Positions 5,156 through 5,161 of a DNA stretch of 5,161 bases are shown one piece after another (the stretch's first letter is position 1; each line of letters opens with the position of its first letter). Made by a program: the position numbers and the translations under genes. The notes beneath the pieces are model-generated. The model was not told where the DNA came from and searched no databases. It saw only the letters and a list, made by a program, of their open reading frames with translations. Origin of the DNA: Rhodoferax sp. GTDB taxonomy: Bacteria; Pseudomonadota; Gammaproteobacteria; Burkholderiales; Burkholderiaceae_C. Location of the stretch: positions 1 through 5,161 of the forward strand of contig JAIFMR010000103.1 in the NCBI GenBank assembly GCA_020048255.1. The letters run 5' to 3'.

Positions 5156-5161
5156 TGGGTC

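Overview
The window looks like a piece of a betaproteobacterial chromosome, most plausibly Comamonadaceae (Rhodoferax/Polaromonas-like). This is an inference from moderate-to-high GC, proteobacterial-style proteins, a methionine synthase carried as a separate homocysteine-binding gene, and a PEP-CTERM sorting-signal sequence. No rRNA, tRNA, insertion sequence or CRISPR array was seen.

Layout. Positions 1-1445 (minus strand) hold a two-gene unit. An alpha/beta hydrolase very like Bacillus subtilis RsbQ is followed, after 18 nt, by the start of a PAS-domain protein whose first PAS domain resembles that of RsbP; it runs off the left edge. Positions 1446-1663 are a divergent intergenic region with a possible gene remnant and the likely start of the rightward transcript. 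Positions 1664-3743 (plus strand) hold a stand-alone MetH homocysteine-methyltransferase domain and, 25 nt later, a Gfo/Idh/MocA-family NAD(P)-dependent oxidoreductase. Positions 3744-4134 are a 391-bp region without a full-length gene. On its minus strand it has a short membrane-protein-like ORF with a Cys-Cys-Cys motif, a 9-bp hairpin, and an orphan PEP-CTERM motif that lacks both a start and a nearby stop. Positions 4135-5094 (minus strand) encode an exported protein of unknown function, with a short upstream region to the right edge.

How the parts work together. The hydrolase and PAS protein should form a signalling pair: in Bacillus, RsbQ works with RsbP to relay energy stress to sigma-B. 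Here the PAS protein has a second PAS domain, so the output is probably rewired. The MetH domain would activate homocysteine for methionine synthesis but needs a separate protein carrying the folate, cobalamin and reactivation domains, which is not in this window. The oxidoreductase is probably co-transcribed with it, without an evident pathway link. The most unusual part is the 3744-4134 stretch, where leftover or very small minus-strand coding signals sit between convergent genes.
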